From Trinickia dabaoshanensis (GTDB lineage Bacteria > Pseudomonadota > Gammaproteobacteria > Burkholderiales > Burkholderiaceae): DNA of 64,000 nucleotides. Position numbers and translations under genes: made by a program. Below, in pieces: positions 1 to 8,274 of the stretch; position 1 is the first letter of the stretch, and each line of letters opens with the position of its first letter. The stretch lies in contig NZ_PNYA01000005.1 of NCBI RefSeq assembly GCF_002879885.1, forward strand, positions 1 through 64,000, given 5' to 3'. The notes under the pieces were generated by a model, which saw only the letters and a program-made list of their open reading frames with translations, did not search any database and was not told the origin of the DNA.

Positions 1-93
1 ATGGAACCGCTCGGCTATATCCCGCCCGCGGAAGCTGAGGCAAACTACTACCGGCAACGTTGCAACTCAGTCGTCGTGCCGGCATCAACTTAA
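1..93 (+). CDS. IS3-family transposase OrfB, C-terminal fragment (cut by window edge)
   Basis: The first 31 codons, ending in TAA, read PLGYIPPAEAEANYYRQ, the typical C-terminal tail of IS3-family (IS2/IS51-type) OrfB transposases. The catalytic DDE core would lie to the left of the window, so integrity cannot be judged. The remainder to base 350 (right end of this IS and spacer) shows no convincing gene. Confidence 0.75.
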   Translation: MEPLGYIPPAEAEANYYRQRCNSVVVPAST

Positions 94-350
94 ACCAACC
101 AGCCTCCACGAATCCCGGGGCGATTCAGTATCCTCGGGCGTTGCGCTTCTTGGTTTGGTTTACCTGCCCTGTTGTTTACTGAATATCGTGCCGTTACCCG
201 TAAAGAACGATGGTTGGCTAGTGTGTCGGCCGGACACCCCATTTCGATAGGAAAACATCATTTGGGAAGAGGAGGGCTGGCCATGATCGCAGGCAATCGC
301 GCGCGGAGAGGCAAGGAGTTCGCCGGGCCGAGCCGGGCTGGCCCTCAGCC

Positions 351-751
351 GTGCGATTTGGAGGGATTCGCCAGGATGGCCCGCTCGAGCAGCGGCGGAT
401 CATCCGCGAAGGCATGGATGCAAGCATCGTCGAGCGCGTCGCGACGAATCTTCTGCATCTGAGTGTCCCGACGTTACTCGTCCATATCAACTTGCTGTGC
501 AGCACGATCTTGCGAAGGATCAAACGCGCTGAACGCCTAACAGCCAGTGAATCGGATCGGATCGCACGCGTGCTGTTCGTGCTTGAACATGCCAGGGAGG
601 TGTTCGCATCAGCGGAACTAGCGGCGGAATGGATGCAGCGTGGTAACGCCGCTTGGTGGCCCCAAACCGCTCGAGGTGCTCGACAGCCAACCCGGCTATG
701 GATCGCGTGCGGACGCGGTTGGTGCGCGTAACGCATGGCGTGGCCGCATGA
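351..751 (+). pseudogene. MbcA/ParS/Xre (DUF2384) antitoxin, frameshifted
   Basis: From a GTG at 351 the frame reads an N-terminal Xre-like part, then RLTASESDRIARV and EVFASAELAAEWMQRGNAA. The expected continuation LGGPKPLEVLDSQPGY lies in another frame (from about 640), and the ending GVAA-stop lies in the third frame (stop at 749-751). At least two single-base shifts therefore break the gene. The family is the antitoxin half of ParS-RES type toxin-antitoxin pairs. An ATG at 748 overlapping the TGA starts a short open frame (to 858, beginning MSLYRLES) in the place where a RES toxin would begin, but it carries no recognisable RES domain; it may be a toxin remnant or chance. Confidence 0.7.
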
Positions 752-864
752 GTCTGTATAGGCTCGAGAGCAGCTGTAGCAAGAAGATCGTGGAGAAGAC
801 GCAAGCGCGGCGGTACGTTCACCCGAAGTCGCCGTACGGCCCAACGATTTCAGCCTAGGGGCTA

Positions 865-905
865 GGAACAAATTTGTGCAAAAAGGGGGAACAGATTTCT
901 GCAAA
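865..905. repeat. Two direct repeats resembling an IS end
   Basis: GGAACAAATTTGTGCAAA (865-882) and GGAACAGATTTCTGCAAA (888-905) are the same 18-bp motif at 23-bp spacing with two mismatches. Tandem motifs of this type occur at the ends of IS elements that bind transposase at several sites. No transposase for it remains nearby. The rest of 752-995 holds no gene that I can support. Confidence 0.45.
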
Positions 906-995
906 CCAATGCGAGGTGATGAAGTACAACCGCGTGGACATCATTGACTTGACATAATCTCAATTATCGAACTTTTGGGGTGTTAGAGCTATATG

Positions 996-2429
996 CAAAT
1001 GTCGTGTTCTAGCTAGATAGAAATGTCGGGTTTTAACCTGGGTATGCTTGTCGGCTCCCCGCAGGACAACGGAGCCGACCATGCACGCCACTGCACTGGT
1101 GACATTGAACATGCGAGAACTCGATCGTCTGAAGATGGTTCAGGCTGTGGTGGAAACGGGACTGAAGCCCGGGCGTGCGGCTGAACGGCTGGGCCTGCGA
1201 GAAGCTGTGGGAATGCCATGGCATCCATCTGGCCAAGGAGACGGTCAGGAAGCTGATGATCGACGCCGGCCTATGGATTCCGCGCCGGCAGCGCCCGCCC
1301 AAGATCTATCAGCCGCGGGCGCGCCGAGCGTGTCTGGGGCAACTGATCCAGATCGACGGAAGCGAGCATGCGTGGTTCGAGGATCGGGCACCGCAATGCA
1401 CGCTGCTGGTCTATGTGGACGACGCGACGAGCCGGCTGATGATGCTGCACTTCACGGCCACCGAGTCGACCTTCAGCTATTTCGAGGCGACGCGTGCGTA
1501 CCTGGAGCGCTACGGCAAGCCCCAGGCGTTCTATAGCGACAAGGCCAGTGTATTTCGCCCGACGACCAAGGGCGAAGCGGGCGTGACGCACTTTGGCCGG
1601 GCGATGTACGAGCTCAATATCGACACGTTTTGCGCCAACAGCAGTTCGGCCAAGGGGCGCGTGGAGCGCGCGCACCTGACTTTGCAGGATCGGCTGGTGA
1701 AGGAGTTGCGGCTGCGCGGGATCGACACGGTGGAGGCGGCCAACGCCTATGCGCCCTCCTTTATCGCGGCCTATAACGCGCGCTTTGCCAAGCCGCCCAA
1801 GAGCGCGTTCGACGCGCACCGGCAGCTGCGCGCCGACGAGGATCTGGATAGCGTGTTCACGTGGCGCGAGTTGCGCAAGGTCACCAAGTCGCTCACGGTG
1901 CAGTACGACCGCGTGATCTATCTGCTGGAGGACAGCCTCGCGAATCGCAAACTGGTCGGCCGCTATCTCGAGGTATGGGAGTATCCGGACGGTCGCATCG
2001 AACTGCGGGCCGACGGTGTGTCCCTGCCCTATGTGCCCTATGACCGGCTGGCGCATGTCGATCAAGGCGCGATCGTCGAGCACAAGCGTCTGGCGCATGT
2101 GCTGCAGGTGGCGCAGGCACTGCAAGCGCAGCGCGACGATCGACGGGCCTGCGGCTCGCCCTCGCGCACGAATCACGGCCAGCCTGTGCGAAACAAAGAA
2201 CGCGTGCCGGGCACCAAGAAGCAGCGCGAGTTCACGCAGGCCGATTTGAACGACGTCATCGCGCAGTTGTCGTCCCCGCCTCCACCTTCAAAACCGGCTC
2301 GTCGGTCTGCCCAAGTGGTCACCTGATGCATCGGCGCCCTGCCCGTTCAACCCTCGTTCTTCTACGCTGCACGAACGGTAAACCGACGACAGATACGACA
2401 TTTCTAAATAGCTGGCGCTACGACATTTG
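996..2429 (+). mobile_element. ISNCY-type insertion sequence, defective
   Basis: The ends are inverted copies of one another. Left: CAAATGTCGT at 996, with a second AAATGTCG at 1021-1028. Right, read on the minus strand: CAAATGTCGT ending at 2429, with AAATGTCG at 2396-2403. Each end therefore carries two motif copies at nearly the same spacing. The transposase gene fills the interior but has an internal deletion, so the element should be immobile on its own. No flanking target duplication could be assigned. Confidence 0.65.
1081..2326 (+). pseudogene. ISNCY-family transposase with internal N-terminal deletion
   Basis: Frame 1 from ATG 1081 gives 39 residues ending KPGRAAERLGL, the start of the helix-turn-helix region. 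Near 1191-1198 the coding sense switches frame to CEKLWECHGIHLAKETVRKLM and runs to 2326. The stretch normally joining these two (rest of the helix-turn-helix and linker) is missing, and the fusion is out of frame. The DDE integrase core is otherwise kept: D in QIDGSEHAWFEDR, D in YSDKASVFR, E in KGRVERAH. Upstream and downstream sequence carries the IS ends described separately. Confidence 0.8.
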
Positions 2430-2449
2430 AATCCGGCTTTGACAAAATT

Positions 2450-2506
2450 TGTTAGAGCAAAGTTCTAATGTCGTATCTGGGCAAAGTTCAGATGTCGTAG
2501 TGCCGT
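2450..2506. repeat. Second ISNCY-like end with paired motifs
   Basis: TGTTAGAGC occurs at 981-989, just left of the IS, and again in the same orientation at 2450-2458. The second copy is followed by two direct repeats of GCAAAGTTC-N2-ATGTCGTA (about 2456-2500). These resemble the paired ATGTCG motifs of the neighbouring IS and look like the orphan end of a related element. Confidence 0.4.
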
Positions 2507-2562
2507 GCTGTTTGAGCGCATTCTGGCGGGGTTTCACCCTGGCTCCCCGCGCCGGCAATCGG

Positions 2563-3742
2563 CTATTCCAAGTTGATCGCAACGCTTTTGAAGAATCGAT
2601 TGAGCGCATCGCCGACGTGTTCCGGCGCAGCCGCGCGTATGCGCGGTTGACTTTGCGCGAGCATCTCCAAGTAAAAGCGCGGATTGGCTTCGCATAGCTG
2701 GATGCACCTCACCGCGCGATCGATGAGTTGATTGTCGGTTTCCTCACCGCGCCTGGAAAACAGCAGATGCCCTTCTCGAACAACATTGACCATCGCGGAT
2801 GCATTGAGGCGATAGCCTAGCCGATCGAACGAGATGGCATACCGGCAGCCGGCATAATGATCGAGCCCGTCGATAGGGCCAGCATAGAGGACCCTCGGAT
2901 TCGTGGCCGGGAGCGCTTTCATGCTGCCCACTAGCTGATCATCGGATTCCCTGCCGGCGATGACGATCTTCAACGATGCGTCGAGCCCAGCTTCATTCAT
3001 CTTCGTTGCCAATCGCTCGACCGCTGCTTGGCTCAGCCCGTGTCTCGGCATGATCATGCCAAATATGACGATTCCCTTGATACCTACGCTAGCGACGACA
3101 GGTGCATTGCTCAGCCTGAGCAATTGCTGCGAGCGAGCCCAAAAGAGATTGCTCGCCGCACTGTATCGGTCGACCGGTTCGAGGTACTGCCCGACGAGCT
3201 TGAGCAGCAGATCGATCTTCGTTGTGTGGATCGAACTCATCAAGCCGGGGACCCGCGAGACATATCGGCGAACACGGGGGAATTGCAGGTCCATCGCATG
3301 CCCGACATCTGGATTCAATGAAACAACGCCGGACGGCACGAGTAGGTGGCTCGTCAGATCACTGGCCTCATGGATCGTGTAAACAATCGCAAGCTTTTTG
3401 CCGGCCATCCGGCACATCTCGGTCAACCTCCTAACCAGCGCGCCGTTTATGCCTCTACCGGTCCACCCGTTCGGCGTTCCATTGGTAAAGCGGATGTGCC
3501 AGTTGAGAATGATGATGGGTGCCTGCAGAAAAGCAGCAGAATCGAGTATCCCGGCGAATTGGGGTACAAAAATCCGATTGAATTGATTCGCGAGCAGCGA
3601 ATCCTTGATGTTGCCAGTGGGGCCATCGTATCGAACCCGGCTGACCGCTAGACATCCGTTGCCGGCGGTAGCGCTAGCGCTAGCGCCCTCGAAGTGGCGC
3701 TGCATCCAATCCGAGTACGCGCCATCCCCTGCGAGCGGGTCG
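2563..3742 (-). pseudogene. 3' part of the gene interrupted by the large transposon; possible GT-B-like enzyme
   Basis: The frame is open from the transposon target duplication (codon TTC at 3744-3742) to a stop at 2563. An internal ATG at 3705 gives 380 residues, but the true start lies 49 kb away at 53342. Rejoining across one AACTT gives 441 codons. The body has two alpha/beta-like halves: VYTIHEASDL and a following valine-rich stretch, then KGIVIFGMIMPRHG, LKIVIAGRES and RVLYAGPIDG. These suggest a GT-B glycosyltransferase-like fold, but no family signature was recognised. The remaining C-terminal fragment could still be translated from 3705. Confidence 0.6.
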
Positions 3743-3747
3743 AACTT
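3743..3747. repeat. Target-site duplication AACTT, left copy
   Basis: AACTT lies directly outside the left terminal repeat (GAGGG... from 3748). The identical AACTT lies directly outside the right one at 53197-53201. Five-base duplications are what Tn3-family transposases generate. Confidence 0.85.
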
Positions 3748-3782
3748 GAGGGTCGGCCGGGATTCGTGGATTTTTCGCTAAA
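3748..3782 (+). repeat. Left terminal inverted repeat (IRL) of the transposon
   Basis: Begins GAGGGTCGGCCGGGATTCGT, identical over 20 bases to the inverse complement of 53177-53196. The next 15 bases differ at four positions, ending CTAAA versus CCAAA. Confidence 0.9.
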
Positions 3783-3858
3783 ATGGCGTTAAGTGATTGA
3801 TAGGAAAGAGAGAATCGTCGCTCTCACGGCGCTGGAATCCCCCTCTCGGCTGTCGACG

Positions 3859-4321
3859 CTATCCGTCGAGTGACTGCGCGCCGCGAAGTGCCGAGGCTAT
3901 TCGACTCTTCCATGTCCCCGGCTCAACCTCGTATCGTGAGAGCAGACTGAGAAGCCTCTCGCGGGGTGCAGTGGTTGTGTATCGGCCGCCTTGGATCCAA
4001 GACTCAGTATCGAGCCATCCCATCGACTTGCCGACCCCTACCGATTCAGGATAGGTCAGCGCATAGATGGTCGCTGTCTCCGGTTGTCCGATACCCCAGA
4101 CGAACGCCAACTGGAGATCCGGAGATTTCGCGTATTTTCGATCGATTGAAAACGAGCGCTGCGTGGCTGTTTTGATCTGAATCGGCAGAGCCGCGAACCG
4201 TCCGATCTGCTCATCGATGTCGAGGTATGCGATCAGATCGACGCCTCGACCGCGAGCCGGTGTTGCCACCTCAACGCCGCCTCGCAGGAGATCGTTAATC
4301 AGCCTGTCGTTTCGCGCGCGT
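3859..4321 (-). pseudogene. PD-(D/E)XK-type nuclease-like protein, N-terminally truncated
   Basis: From a GTG at 4269 the frame gives 136 residues. In-frame coding character continues upstream (LINDLLRGGVEVATPARGRG) until a stop at about 4322, next to a Tn3 fragment on the other strand. The pattern RGVDLIAYLD followed by LPIQIKTA fits the D...(Q)xK active site of small PD-(D/E)XK proteins that bind or cut nucleic acid. The N-terminal helix with the first conserved acid is missing, so this is probably an inactive remnant truncated by insertion. Family assignment rests only on this motif. Confidence 0.5.
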
Positions 4322-4534
4322 GATCAATTGCTGGTCCCGCCGGAACAGTGGACGCGCGAGCGCGACTGGTATCTGTCCTCGCTCGGCCTACCGCGCACGG
4401 CTGAGCCATTTCTCCAACGCCTCACAGAGCACCTGACGGCAGGTCTGGCCGCACTCGAGGAAGCCCGTGAGACTGAACGCGTGACCATTGGCGCCGACGG
4501 CATGCTACACCTGTCGGCACTTGAGGCGCTGCCA
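4310..4534 (+). pseudogene. Tn3-family TnpA fragment (central region)
   Basis: Residues FRARDQLLVPPEQW, SLGLPRTAEPFLQRL and GADGMLHLSALEALP match the middle part of Tn3-family transposases, where a helical region precedes the catalytic domain. The matching stretch is about 75 codons; sequence on both sides in this frame is unrelated, so the 254-codon open frame around it is chimeric. It belongs to a different Tn3 branch from the intact TnpA at 50-53 kb. Confidence 0.6.
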
Positions 4535-4549
4535 ACTAGCGCGCGTAAA

Positions 4550-4925
4550 AGAGCGCTGGCGCCTTGTGGGTCGTACCGGGCAGTGCACGATCCCCTTCGT
4601 GCGAGGGAGAACGAGCGTCATGCCGCGACCAGGCTCGATGGTGACATGCTCGACGCACAGGCGGCTCAACTCGTCGGGGCGAAAGCCGCGCCAAAACCGA
4701 GCAGCACCAGCGTCGGGTTACGCAAGTGGCTGAATTGCATCCGCGCGTCGCCAGTTTGCTGTACGCGCGCAATCTGTCTGTCGAGCCAAGCAGTGAGCCG
4801 TTCGATTTGCGCAAGCTGCAATGGCTTGGCGCGCTTCCCCGTGGCGGGATGGAGCGTCGCGATGCTCTTGAGCACCTTGCGAACATGGGGCGGCATGTCG
4901 TCCGGAATGGCTGTGACCGCGCAGC
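4550..4925 (-). pseudogene. Tyrosine recombinase (integrase) fragment, frameshifted
   Basis: The minus strand reads AIPDDMPPHVRKVLKSIATL, then LTAWLDRQIARV and HLRNPTLVLLGF, typical of site-specific integrase central regions. Near 4690 the sense moves to another frame as RPDELSRLCVEHVTIEPG, around the first catalytic arginine. No C-terminal HxxR or tyrosine box follows. Together with the neighbouring TnpA and nuclease scars this marks an old insertion hotspot just inside the transposon's left end. Confidence 0.55.
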
Positions 4926-4977
4926 GCGAACGTGCAACACGTGAACCGCAGACAAACGGCTCGGTTATACTGCGCCG

Positions 4978-5340
4978 ATGAAAATTCTGCGGACCCTGCT
5001 CGTGCTGCTGCTGTGCGCGGTGCTGCCCCTCACCGGGCTGGCAGCCAGCGGCTCGGCCGGGCAATGTCCGATGCAGATGGCCATGACCGATGGCATGGGC
5101 AGCATGATGCAAGGTGGCATGCCCGGCTGCGATACCACAAAGCGTGTTTCCGATGGCAAGATGAAGAGTTCTCCTTGCAAGGTCTCGGCGCAATGCCAGG
5201 TGGGGAGCCTTTATCACCCGGTTTCTTCCCCGGTTGTGCTTCGGCCCGCCGGCACGCATTCCCCTGTTGTCTTCCACTACGTGGAGTCGCTTTCCGTTCG
5301 CGAGCCGGACGGTCCGTGGCGACCTCCGCGCGCACTCTAA
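4978..5340 (+). CDS. Met/Cys-rich periplasmic protein upstream of cusCBAF
   Basis: A 120-residue protein with a clear signal peptide (MKILRTLLVLLLCAVLPLTG, cleavage probably after LAA near residue 23). A methionine- and cysteine-rich block follows (CPMQMAMTDGMGSMMQGG, then GCD and CKVSAQC). Such Met/Cys clusters bind Cu(I)/Ag(I), and similar small proteins often precede cus or cop operons. It lies 98 bases before the outer-membrane channel gene in the same orientation and is probably its first cistron. The C-terminal half is proline-rich without a recognised domain. A role in metal sensing or buffering is inferred from composition and position only. Confidence 0.65.
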   Translation: MKILRTLLVLLLCAVLPLTGLAASGSAGQCPMQMAMTDGMGSMMQGGMPGCDTTKRVSDGKMKSSPCKVSAQCQVGSLYHPVSSPVVLRPAGTHSPVVFHYVESLSVREPDGPWRPPRAL

Positions 5341-5438
5341 CCCCGTCCAGTAGCGGCCGCATGCGCGGTCATGTTGTCCCGCACTTTAGTCGTGCGGGAC
5401 GTGATTCCCATTGGGATTCGACCATTCGGGGTTGATCA

Positions 5439-6734
5439 ATGTTTTTAAGAACGAACGCGCCGGGTTCCCGGCATGTACGGGCACGCGCGCGTGCTCTTTT
5501 CCTCGTGCTCGCACTGGGCAGTGTCACCGCCTACGCTCAGGATGCCGCCATGACGCTCGATGCGGCGCTCCAGTCCGCGACCGACCGCTCGAGCGCCATG
5601 CAGGCGGCCCAGGCCGGGGTACGGGCGGGCTCGGAGGCCGCCGTGAAGGCGGGCCAGTTGCCCAATCCGATGCTAACCGCAGGTGTCGATAACCTGCCCA
5701 TCGATGGCCCGCAGCGTTTCACGATCGGCCAGGACTTCATGACGCAGCGGCGCATCGGCATCGAGCAGGAATGGGTCTCGCCGAAGAAACGCCGGCTACG
5801 GTCCTCGCTTGCCGACCGTAAAGTGGACCGGGAGCGCTCCGACTACCTGGCGCAATTGGCCAGCGTCCGCGAGCGAGCCGCCGCGGCCTGGCTGAGCGCG
5901 GTCTATGCCAAGAAGGCGCTTACGCTGCAGGAAGACCTTGCGGACCACATGGCACACGAGCTGGCCGCCACGGAGGCGTCCTACCGCGGGGCCAAAGCGA
6001 CGGCGGCCGATGTCGCGCAAGCCCAGGTCATGCTTGCGCAAACCCAGGACGATTTGCTCAAGGCGCAGCAGACGTACCGTTCGGCTCTCATTACGCTCTC
6101 GCGCTGGACCGCGGTGCCCGTCGGCGACGTCGTCGGCGAGCCGCCCGAGGCACGATCCGGCGTCGCCGAGCTGCCGCCGGACCGGCTTCGCAAGGTGCAG
6201 CCCGCACTCATCGCGGCCGCGGCCGATGTCGCCGTGGCCGATGCGGCGACGGCGGTGGCGAGCAGCGACAGGAGCCCCAACTGGACCTGGGACGTGTCCT
6301 ATCAGCAACGGGGAGGCGCGTACTCGAACATGGTCTCGATCGGCGTCACCATTCCGCTGCCGCTCGACCGCAAAGACCGCGAGGATCGGGACGTGGCCGA
6401 GCAGGCCGAGCTGGCGACGCAGGCCCGCCTGACGCTGGACGAAACGCAGCGCCAGGTCGAGGCCGACATCCAGAATCTCGCGGTGAGGCTCGAAACCGGG
6501 CGCGAACGCCTCGCCCAGTTCAAACAAACCTTGTTGCCAGCCGCCGACCGCCGCGTGCGGCTCGCGGACGCGGCGTATCGGGGCGGCACCGGCTCGCTGG
6601 CCGATACCTTCGCCGCAAGGCGCGCTCAGCTCGACGCGCAATTGCAGATCCTTGACCTGCGACGCGATGTGTCGCTCGACTGGGCCCGGCTCGACTATCA
6701 GGTGGTCCCGCCGGCGATGGCCGCCGCGGAATGA
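5439..6734 (+). CDS. cusC: Outer-membrane efflux channel, CusC/TolC family
   Basis: 431 residues, the usual length for the outer-membrane factor of heavy-metal RND pumps. An N-terminal export signal ends near AYAQD (residue 35). Two outer-membrane-efflux repeats follow, each with long heptad-like helices (MQAAQAGVRAGSEAAV; LAATEASYRGAKATAADVAQ; later RVRLADAAYRGGTGSLADTF). It should form the trimeric periplasmic tunnel that docks on CusBA and releases copper or silver outside. It is 10 bases upstream of the adaptor gene and clearly in its operon. Confidence 0.88.
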   Translation: MFLRTNAPGSRHVRARARALFLVLALGSVTAYAQDAAMTLDAALQSATDRSSAMQAAQAGVRAGSEAAVKAGQLPNPMLTAGVDNLPIDGPQRFTIGQDFMTQRRIGIEQEWVSPKKRRLRSSLADRKVDRERSDYLAQLASVRERAAAAWLSAVYAKKALTLQEDLADHMAHELAATEASYRGAKATAADVAQAQVMLAQTQDDLLKAQQTYRSALITLSRWTAVPVGDVVGEPPEARSGVAELPPDRLRKVQPALIAAAADVAVADAATAVASSDRSPNWTWDVSYQQRGGAYSNMVSIGVTIPLPLDRKDREDRDVAEQAELATQARLTLDETQRQVEADIQNLAVRLETGRERLAQFKQTLLPAADRRVRLADAAYRGGTGSLADTFAARRAQLDAQLQILDLRRDVSLDWARLDYQVVPPAMAAAE

Positions 6735-6744
6735 AGGAGCATCG

Positions 6745-8274
6745 ATGAACAGGAAAGTGTTTACGCGAACGACGTTCGCGCTCGTTGCCGCGGCCGCACT
6801 CGTCGCTGCGGGCTATGTGGCGGGAAGCCGCCGTGCGACACCCAATGATCCGGCCGCGGCGGTTGCAGCATCCGGCGACAAGATCGACCCGAAGACGGGC
6901 CGCAAGGTCTTGTACTGGCACGATCCGATGGTCCCGAACCAGCACTTCGACAAGCCGGGCAAGTCGCCCTTCATGGACATGCAGCTCGTGCCCGTTTATG
7001 CGGACGAAGGCGGATCGAGCGGCATTCGGATCGACGCCGGACTTCAGCAGAACCTCGGCATCCGCTATGCCAGGGTGCGCCGGCGGGACGTGAGCGCAGG
7101 GTTCGACGCGGTCGGCACGACGCAGTTCGACGAATCGATGGCCGCAGTGATTCAGGCGCGCACGACCGGCTACATCGATCGTCTCTACACCCGTGCGCCG
7201 ATGCAGCGGGTCGCCCAGGGCGAGCCCATCGCATCGATCTTCGTGCCGGACTGGCTTGCGCCGCAGGAAGAATACCTCGCCCTGGAAGCAAGTCACGCCG
7301 ACGAGAACCTGCTCGCCGCATCACGGGCCCGGATGCGGGCCCTGTCGATTCCCGACGGCGTCGTCGCCGCGCTCGACAGGACGGGCAAGGCGCAGACCCA
7401 TGTGGTGCTGGTCTCGCCGGCCAACGGCGTGCTGACCGAGCTGAATGTCCGGGAAGGTGCGATGGTGGTGCCGGGCCAGACGCTGGCCAAGGTCGAGGGG
7501 TTGTCGAGCCTCTGGCTGATCATCGACATCCCCGAAACGCTCGCGTTGCAGGTGCGTCCCGGCATGACGGTCGATGCGACGGTGGCCGACGACCCTGCGC
7601 AGCATTTCGGCGGACACATCCGCGAGATCCTGCCGGGCATCAGCACCGGCACGCGCACGCTGCAAGCGCGTCTCGAGATCGACAACCCAGGCACGAGGCT
7701 CACGCCTGGCATGCTCATGCGCGCCCATGTGAGCGCGGCGAAGCCTGTCTCGCGTCTCGTCGTACCGTCCGAGGCGATCATCACGACGGGCAAGCGCTCG
7801 GTCGTCATCGTCCGAAACGCCGACGGCAGGCTACAGCCCGCGATCGTCACGGTCGGCAACGATACCGGCGACGACACGGAGATCACCGATGGTCTCCACG
7901 AGGGGCAACAGGTTGTCGCCTCGGGCCAGTTCCTGATCGATTCCGAAGCGAGCCTCAAATCGGTCTTGCCGAGCCTGGAAGGCAGTGCCGCACCCGACGG
8001 CAGCGCGTCGACGCCGGCGTCTGCCTCGACGGCCGGCGCTTCCCGAACCTACGAGACCACCGGGAAGGTCGAGCAAGTCACGGTCGCGGGCATCACGTTC
8101 TCGCACCGGGCGGTGCCGGCGCTCGGCTGGGGCGCGATGACGATGACCTTCAACAAGCCGGCGGCCGATGCCTTCCCCGACGTCAAGGTCGGGCAGACGG
8201 TGCACTTCGTTTTCAAGCAGACGGGCGACGGTTATCAGTTGACCCAGGTCGAGCCGGTGGGAGGCGCACAATGA
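6745..8274 (+). CDS. cusB: Periplasmic adaptor CusB with heavy-metal-binding domain and C-terminal CusF domain
   Basis: The ATG at 6745 follows AAGGAGCATCG, a good ribosome site; upstream in-frame starts fall inside cusC. Of 509 residues, 1-28 form an export signal or membrane anchor. About 56-86 is the heavy-metal-binding motif [12 protein letters not shown]...[11 protein letters not shown]. The middle is the HlyD-type hairpin, barrel and beta-barrel. About 434-509 is a CusF-like fold (TGKVEQV...GAMTMTF...GQTVHF). Adaptor and metallochaperone are thus fused, so the pump has a tethered copper donor as well as the separate CusF encoded downstream. The stop overlaps the cusA start (ATGA). Confidence 0.9.
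   Translation: MNRKVFTRTTFALVAAAALVAAGYVAGSRRATPNDPAAAVAASGDKIDPKTGRKVLYWHDPMVPNQHFDKPGKSPFMDMQLVPVYADEGGSSGIRIDAGLQQNLGIRYARVRRRDVSAGFDAVGTTQFDESMAAVIQARTTGYIDRLYTRAPMQRVAQGEPIASIFVPDWLAPQEEYLALEASHADENLLAASRARMRALSIPDGVVAALDRTGKAQTHVVLVSPANGVLTELNVREGAMVVPGQTLAKVEGLSSLWLIIDIPETLALQVRPGMTVDATVADDPAQHFGGHIREILPGISTGTRTLQARLEIDNPGTRLTPGMLMRAHVSAAKPVSRLVVPSEAIITTGKRSVVIVRNADGRLQPAIVTVGNDTGDDTEITDGLHEGQQVVASGQFLIDSEASLKSVLPSLEGSAAPDGSASTPASASTAGASRTYETTGKVEQVTVAGITFSHRAVPALGWGAMTMTFNKPAADAFPDVKVGQTVHFVFKQTGDGYQLTQVEPVGGAQ

Noticed and set aside
4217-4981. 254-codon plus-strand frame as one protein
   Set aside because: Only about 75 codons (4310-4534) match a transposase; the rest is antisense to an integrase fragment.
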